Part shown: piece after piece, positions 1 to 3,628 of the stretch
How the letters are laid out: every line of letters starts with the position of its first letter
Numbering within the stretch: the first letter of the stretch is position 1
Source of the DNA: Anaerolineaceae bacterium
GTDB lineage: Bacteria; Chloroflexota; Anaerolineae; Anaerolineales; Anaerolineaceae
Direction: 5' to 3'
DNA: 6,029 bases
NCBI GenBank assembly: GCA_028714615.1
Contig: JAQTMA010000244.1
Span: 1-6,029 of the forward strand
Position numbers and translations under genes: made by a program
The notes under the pieces: generated by a model
What the model saw: the letters and a program-made list of their open reading frames with translations, nothing else
What the model was told of the DNA's origin: nothing
The model's database searches: none

Positions 1-2
1 TG

Positions 3-155
3 CAATTGGGCAACCAACCGGTAGCCTCGGCCGGTACACTCTGGCTCCAACTGATCGATCAGGCGGGTCTACCGCTTTCCGGAAAGGTTGCTTTTGACAC
101 CGCCGAGGATTGCCAGAAAAACCTGGTGCTGATCAATTTCCGGCAAATCCGTTAG
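3..155 (+). CDS. C-terminal end of a protein of unknown function (partial)
   Basis: An open frame enters from the left edge and ends at TAG (153-155), giving 50 residues. The segment includes GTLWLQLIDQAGLPLSGKV and ends in NLVLINFRQIR. Alternating hydrophobic residues, a Pro-Leu turn and a single Cys before the last strand suggest the closing beta-strands of a beta-sandwich or an extracellular module. No catalytic motif is visible and I do not recognise the family. The other two plus-strand frames are closed by stops within the first 110 bases, which supports this frame. The gene converges on the RHS fragment that ends at 212, with 56 bases between the two stops. The start and most of the protein lie outside the window, so function cannot be assigned. 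Confidence 0.6.
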   Translation, partial: QLGNQPVASAGTLWLQLIDQAGLPLSGKVAFDTAEDCQKNLVLINFRQIR

Positions 156-211
156 GGATTTGGACCTCAAGAAGGTCAACGTGACCAGGGTGTTTCAGTT
201 CTCAGGAGCGA

Positions 212-394
212 TCAGGAAATTTTAAGTCCCGTAGGGTCGTTATAGGTAATCGGGTTGCCGTTGACGTAGGCATAGCGGTCCCAAGCCAAGGGGTTGCCCG
301 GTTCGGGTATGAGGCTGTCGGGGGAGAGGAAACGCCCCAAAGCCGGGTCGTAGAAGCGGGCCTGGTAGTCCAGCAGGCCGATTGCCGCATCCTT
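212..394 (-). pseudogene. Truncated RHS core remnant (orphan rhs tail without toxin)
   Basis: Read on the minus strand, this stretch encodes the end of an RHS repeat-associated core: GLLDYQARFYDP, then LGRFLSPDS, WDRYAYVNGNP and NDPTGLKIS, closing with TGA (214-212). These match, motif by motif, the core of the intact RHS protein to the right (LLDYGSRQYDP, LGRF.QPDS, FDRYAYTFNNP, NDPSGH). The frame hits a TAA a few codons upstream, just beyond position 394, where the expected YTGQR motif should be. The gene is therefore cut at that point and has no start of its own. The usual toxin tip after DPTG is replaced by five residues (GLKIS). At base level it differs widely from the intact core, so it is not a recent copy of that gene. 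It is best read as a silent or decayed RHS tail, either broken by the recombinase module or left from an older cassette exchange. Confidence 0.8.
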
Positions 395-434
395 ACATTA
401 AGTTGCTCCCTCAAAATCACTTGAACTAAGAATG

Positions 435-494
435 CTCCTGGTGGTACCCTGGAACCAGTAACCGGCCAAGGTTCTGTTCCATTACCACCAGGAG
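435..494 (+). promoter_or_regulatory. Leader hairpin covering the recombinase ribosome binding site
   Basis: A perfect 12-base inverted repeat is formed by CTCCTGGTGGTA (435-446) and TACCACCAGGAG (483-494). The pairing continues inward after a small internal loop with TGGAAC (450-455) and GTTCCA (476-481), and the apex can close with AACC (460-463) and GGTT (470-473). The 3' arm contains most of the AGGAGG Shine-Dalgarno sequence (490-495) that serves the ATG at 503. In RNA this stem would hide the start signal. By analogy with insertion sequences such as IS10 and IS50, it could block translation from transcripts entering from outside, or act as a leader control. It could also be a binding site for the recombinases, since they recognise inverted arms. 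The regulatory role is inferred. Confidence 0.6.
443..456. repeat. Left copy of an imperfect inverted repeat flanking the recombinase pair
   Basis: GGTACCCTGGAACC is, as reverse complement, 12 of 14 identical to GGTTCCAGCTTACC at 2859-2872. The two copies point inward around the recombinase operon. They could be recombinase recognition ends, but the left copy lies inside the leader hairpin and the match is short, so chance is possible. Confidence 0.25.
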
Positions 495-502
495 GTCATC
501 CC

Positions 503-1393
503 ATGTTACCAGAAATCGAGGCGTTCCAGAAGTGGCTGCGGCGCAAAAGCCCCCACTCCTCCACCCAGATCCATTATCCCAGTGACCTGGTGCTGTTCTT
601 CGCCTGGGTCGAGAAATTGCCTTCCCAGATCACCCTTCAGGATATCGATCGGTTTATTGAGCATTCTCAACAAGTGCCTCACAGCATCGCCACCATCAAT
701 CGCCGCCTGGCTGCCCTGCGCTCCTTCTACCTCTTCCTCACCATCGAGCGGGAAGATGCCCCGCGCAACCCGGTCTTGCCCCGGCGGCACTTCATTCACC
801 AGGCTCAGCGCTTACCCCGGGATGTTGAAGATGCCCAGATCGAAAAGCTCTTTGCAGTCATCACCTCCCTCCGTGACCGGGCCATCTTTTTGCTCATGCT
901 GCGCTGCGGGCTGCGGGTGGGGGAGGTGCGCAATCTTTCGCTGGCCGATTTGTATTTGCAACCTTCTCGTGGCAGTTTGCCGCGGGTGTGGCTCCATGGC
1001 AAAGGCGGCGCACAGCGGGTGGCTTACCTCTCAGCACAGTCTCTGACCGCTCTACACGCCTGGCTCGCCATCCGCCCCAACGGGAACGAGCCGGCCGTGT
1101 TCCTCAACCGCTTTGGGAAGCGCATGACGGTGACCGGCATCCAGGACCGCCTGGCACATGCCTGCCGGGCCACCAAGGTTTGGATCACCTGTCATCAACT
1201 GCGGCACACCTTCGGCCACCACCTGACCGAAGCCCATGTGCCGGTGACCACCATCCAGCGCCTGCTGGGGCATGCCCGTCTGCGCACCACCGAGATCTAC
1301 CTGCATATCTCCGACCGTCAGGTGCAGGAGGATTACGACGCGGCCATGCGCGAAATCGCTCGCCGCTTCCCGCTTCTGGGAGGGGAGCAATGA
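503..1393 (+). CDS. Tyrosine recombinase/integrase, XerC/D-like (first of pair)
   Basis: This 296-residue protein has the size and layout of a Xer-type recombinase. A helical SAM-like core-binding domain spans about residues 4-85, and the catalytic domain about 104-285. All active-site residues are present: R138 in GLRVGEVRNL, K167 in HGKGG, H231 and R234 in HQLRHTF, H257 in LLGH, and the nucleophile Y266 in TTEIYLH. The family cuts and rejoins DNA through a 3'-phosphotyrosine link without free ends. The ATG at 503 is preceded by AGGAGG (490-495) at good spacing; that signal lies in a hairpin, so expression may be held down. The stop overlaps the next gene's start (ATGA, 1390-1393), implying coupled translation of two recombinases that probably act together. 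It shares LPRDV, GLR.GEVR, HQLRH and DY..AMRE with its partner, so the two are paralogues. The exact subfamily and recombination site are unknown. Confidence 0.93.
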   Translation: MLPEIEAFQKWLRRKSPHSSTQIHYPSDLVLFFAWVEKLPSQITLQDIDRFIEHSQQVPHSIATINRRLAALRSFYLFLTIEREDAPRNPVLPRRHFIHQAQRLPRDVEDAQIEKLFAVITSLRDRAIFLLMLRCGLRVGEVRNLSLADLYLQPSRGSLPRVWLHGKGGAQRVAYLSAQSLTALHAWLAIRPNGNEPAVFLNRFGKRMTVTGIQDRLAHACRATKVWITCHQLRHTFGHHLTEAHVPVTTIQRLLGHARLRTTEIYLHISDRQVQEDYDAAMREIARRFPLLGGEQ

Positions 1394-2880
1394 CCCCCGA
1401 CAAGCGCACGCCCCATTTCAAAGCCTTGGTCCCGCCCGATACCTTCCCGAACCGAGTACGCGATTGGCTGCCGGCCAACTTGAGCTTCTACCTGGACTTT
1501 CGCCGCTGGCTGCGGGAGACCGGTTACAGCCCCTCCGCGCTCAACAGCTATGGGGTAGCGGCCCGGTTGGCCCTGGGCTGGCTGGAACGGCCCTACTGGC
1601 AGATCGATCCCCAGACCGATCTTCAAAAAGCAGTGGAATGGATCGGCGAGAAATTTACCAGTCCTGCCACGCGGGCCGAATACCGCAAAGGCGTCCTGAA
1701 ACTAGGCCAATTCCTGATCTTGCGCTGCCACCGTCCGGCCTTGGAAAAACCAATCCACTGGGCGCATTACCTGGGCGACTTGCCCGGGGGTATGGGCGAG
1801 CTGGTGCGTGGGTACCTCCTGCACTGCCAGCGGCGCTGGTCGGCCGACCGGAAACACGAGCGGACCACTGATACACTTTCCCAGTTGACCCGCCTGCTGC
1901 GCTGGATGCTGGCGCAGCCCAATGTACAGGCCATCGCCGAGATCACCCCGGCGCTCTGGTATGGGTACCTGGATGCGCGCCTGGCAGTCGGGATCTCGCC
2001 GGACACCACCAACGGCGAATTGAGACAGTTGCAAGCCTGGCTGCGCTTTGCCGAGGACCAGGGCCAGCCGGTGTGCCAGCGAACGCTGCGGGTAGAACCG
2101 CTTCAGAAGGGCCGCCGCCTGCCCCGCGATGTCCCGGCGGAGCTGCTGCGCCAGATCCAGGGGGAAATCCAGAAGGACGCCGCCTCTGGACACGCCGGAA
2201 CGCGCCGCATGGGGGTGACGGACCAGGTCTGGTTCCTGTTGATGCTCCATAGTGGTCTGCGCACCGGGGAGGTGCGCCGTTTGAAGCTGGCGGATCTGGA
2301 CTGGGAGCGCAAGCAGGTGCGCATCGAGCAGTCCAAGGGGCTCAAAGACCGCATTGTCTATCTGAGTGAAGCCACCCTCACCGCCATCCGGGCGTATTTC
2401 CTGCTGCGCGGTCCGGTAGACGCATTACCCGATCATGTGCTGATCTATCGCCACCAGGCGCTCAGCGAAAGCTACTGCGGGGTGCGGCTGCGGGTCTATG
2501 GGGAACGCTGCGGGATCGCGGTGAGCCCCCACCAACTGCGTCATTCCTGCGCCACCCTGCTGCTCAATGCCGGCGCCCCGGTGCTGACGGTGCAGACCTT
2601 GCTGGGACACAAACATGTGGACACCACCTTGGGTTATACCCGCCTGTATGATGGCACCATAGCCGCAGATTATTACCGGGCCATGCGGGAGGTCGAGCAA
2701 CGCCTGGCTTTGCCGGAAGACCCGGGGAGGTCAGCTCCCAGCCCGGGGGAGCTGCTTGCCCTGGTCGATGCGCTGCGGGCCGATACGGTCCACAGCCTCC
2801 GGGCCGGTATTCTGGCGTGGGCCGATGAAAGGACCACCATTCAGATGGGAGATGTTAAGGTTCCAGCTTACCCAGAGTGA
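1390..2880 (+). CDS. Tyrosine recombinase with extended N-terminus (second of pair)
   Basis: The protein has 496 residues. The catalytic domain (about 243-430) carries the full set: R291 in GLRTGEVRRL, K316 (or K319) in SKGLKDR, H381 and R384 in HQLRHSC, H407 in LLGH, and Y416 in TTLGYTR. The N-terminal part is about twice the usual length. Helical core-binding-like segments lie near residues 25-112 and 138-225, so it may hold two arm- or core-binding domains. An 80-residue tail follows the catalytic tyrosine, much longer than in the first recombinase. The ATG at 1390 is chosen because it follows a strong GGGAGGGGAG signal (1378-1386), overlaps the upstream stop as ATGA, and is where homology begins to make sense; the frame stays open further upstream only as an antisense-free shadow of the first gene. 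The last codons contain one half of an imperfect inverted repeat, so the C-terminus may overlap the element end. It probably works with the first recombinase in integration or excision. Confidence 0.93.
   Translation: MTPDKRTPHFKALVPPDTFPNRVRDWLPANLSFYLDFRRWLRETGYSPSALNSYGVAARLALGWLERPYWQIDPQTDLQKAVEWIGEKFTSPATRAEYRKGVLKLGQFLILRCHRPALEKPIHWAHYLGDLPGGMGELVRGYLLHCQRRWSADRKHERTTDTLSQLTRLLRWMLAQPNVQAIAEITPALWYGYLDARLAVGISPDTTNGELRQLQAWLRFAEDQGQPVCQRTLRVEPLQKGRRLPRDVPAELLRQIQGEIQKDAASGHAGTRRMGVTDQVWFLLMLHSGLRTGEVRRLKLADLDWERKQVRIEQSKGLKDRIVYLSEATLTAIRAYFLLRGPVDALPDHVLIYRHQALSESYCGVRLRVYGERCGIAVSPHQLRHSCATLLLNAGAPVLTVQTLLGHKHVDTTLGYTRLYDGTIAADYYRAMREVEQRLALPEDPGRSAPSPGELLALVDALRADTVHSLRAGILAWADERTTIQMGDVKVPAYPE
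2859..2872. repeat. Right copy of an imperfect inverted repeat, inside the end of the second recombinase gene
   Basis: GGTTCCAGCTTACC matches the reverse complement of 443-456 at 12 of 14 positions. It encodes part of the last ten residues (VKVPAYPE region) of the second recombinase, so if it is an end site the coding region runs into the element terminus. Confidence 0.25.
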
Positions 2881-3030
2881 ACCCCTTCGAGTAGACAAAA
2901 GGGTTGTATCATCGAGCTACCCCAAGGGAAGGCGAGCGGACTGGTTTTCGGTTCGTTCGTCTTTTTCATTTTTGGATAGTCGTATCAGATCTTCGAGATT
3001 TTCTCAAAGGCCTTTTTAATCCAACCATAA

Positions 3031-3061
3031 GCCAAATTATGTTTAGACAATTTGCTTTTTT
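3031..3061 (+). terminator. Possible intrinsic terminator of the recombinase operon
   Basis: GCCAAATT (3031-3038) can pair with AATTTGC (3049-3055), with one bulged C and a 10-base loop. Six T residues (3056-3061) follow directly, the order expected for plus-strand termination. The stem is AT-rich and short, so it would be weak. It lies about 150 bases after the second recombinase stop and just before the end of the opposing immunity gene, where it would prevent antisense reading into that gene. Confidence 0.35.
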
Positions 3062-3070
3062 CTGTCAAGA

Positions 3071-3628
3071 TCATTTGTCCAACTGATTGATAGCATTATT
3101 TATATGGTTTAATACCCAACCATCATTTTCATTTAGTAATGCCTTTAAAAGTACACCTTTTGCTTCTAATGCACGAAGAACTCCAAGTGACCACGCTGCT
3201 CCGCCTCTGATTGTATTAGAATCGCTTTCCAACATACTTTCAAGGAAAGGAATAGCATCTCTATAACCAACTGAACCAAGAGCAAAAACATATGCAGGTA
3301 AAGGGTCCTTTTTTAAATGTTCCAACAATGATTCTCCGGCTTTGCTACTACCGATTTTAGACAATGCTTCAGCAGCGTCACTACGTACTTTCCAATCATC
3401 ATCATCCAGACATTTAATCAAGATTGGAATTGCAGATTTCGCATGTCTATCTCCTAAAATATCACATAGTATCCGCCGTGAAAGTGATGACTTACTGATC
3501 ATTAATGCCTGAATTAAATCCTTAATTTTTGCTTCTCGTTTTATTTGATGTTTTAATGGTCGTCGATCATCGGTAGGTTCTTCTAATTGTCGATTTATTT
3601 CATCGGCAGTAAGGAATGATTTTGTCAT
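3071..3628 (-). CDS. HEAT-repeat protein, probable immunity protein for the RHS toxin
   Basis: A 185-residue soluble protein with no signal peptide or membrane segment. From about residue 47 it is built of HEAT/PBS-lyase-like helical repeats of about 30 residues: near 47-76 (ending in AIPILIKCL), 79-107 (VRSDAAEALSKIG), 109-136 (ending in AIPFLESML), 139-166 (IRGGAAWSLGVL), and a partial last one from 170. Such repeats form curved scaffolds that bind partner proteins. Its ATG overlaps the RHS stop by 4 bases (ATGA, 3628-3625), so it is translated directly after the toxin. This is the standard place for an immunity protein that neutralises the toxin tip in the producer cell. No clear Shine-Dalgarno precedes it, which fits translational coupling. 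The gene is strikingly AT-rich next to the RHS core, suggesting it arrived with the toxin tip as a cassette. The HEAT assignment is firm from the pattern; the immunity role is inferred from position. Confidence 0.82.
   Translation of the reverse strand: MTKSFLTADEINRQLEEPTDDRRPLKHQIKREAKIKDLIQALMISKSSLSRRILCDILGDRHAKSAIPILIKCLDDDDWKVRSDAAEALSKIGSSKAGESLLEHLKKDPLPAYVFALGSVGYRDAIPFLESMLESDSNTIRGGAAWSLGVLRALEAKGVLLKALLNENDGWVLNHINNAINQLDK

Larger units (their letters stand above)
395..2880 (+). mobile_element. Putative two-tyrosine-recombinase mobile element
   Basis: The left limit is set by the abrupt loss of RHS coding sequence on the minus strand at about 394/395. Immediately afterwards come a hairpin leader and two tightly coupled recombinase genes that fill nearly all the space to 2880. 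The right limit is not resolved; it lies somewhere in 2881-3070, where composition shifts to AT-rich and the neighbouring immunity gene ends. Modules made only of adjacent tyrosine recombinases are known (recombinase-in-trio elements, two-recombinase modules, TnpA/TnpB of Tn554-like transposons). This one carries no visible passenger gene. No long perfect terminal repeats and no obvious target duplication were found; a 14-base imperfect inverted pair (443-456 and 2859-2872, 12 of 14) is the best candidate for end sites. Mobility is inferred from gene content and the broken neighbour. Confidence 0.5.

Noticed and set aside
163..186. Hairpins between the converging genes (GACCT/AGGTC and GGTCA/TGACC)
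   Set aside because: Stems are only 5 bases, mutually exclusive, and no T run follows on either strand, so a terminator is not supported.
202..420. 72-residue minus-strand frame starting near 420
   Set aside because: It is a shifted reading of the RHS remnant; the correct frame one base away spells the known core motifs and ends at 212.
403..432. Possible promoter for the recombinases (TTGCTC, then TAAGAA)
   Set aside because: The -10 match is poor (3 of 6) and spacing is only roughly right; the sigma consensus of this organism is unknown.
988..1389. Upstream in-frame extension of the second recombinase
   Set aside because: This part lies entirely over the first recombinase in another frame and reads as low-complexity Arg/Pro/His-rich sequence. 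The ATG at 1390 has a strong ribosome site and the usual ATGA overlap.
2879..2905. AACCC/GGGTT stem after the second recombinase stop
   Set aside because: The stem is 5 bases with a large loop and no T run; it may be chance.
3007..3016. Palindrome AAAGGCCTTT followed by T residues
   Set aside because: It has no loop, so it cannot form a normal terminator hairpin in RNA.
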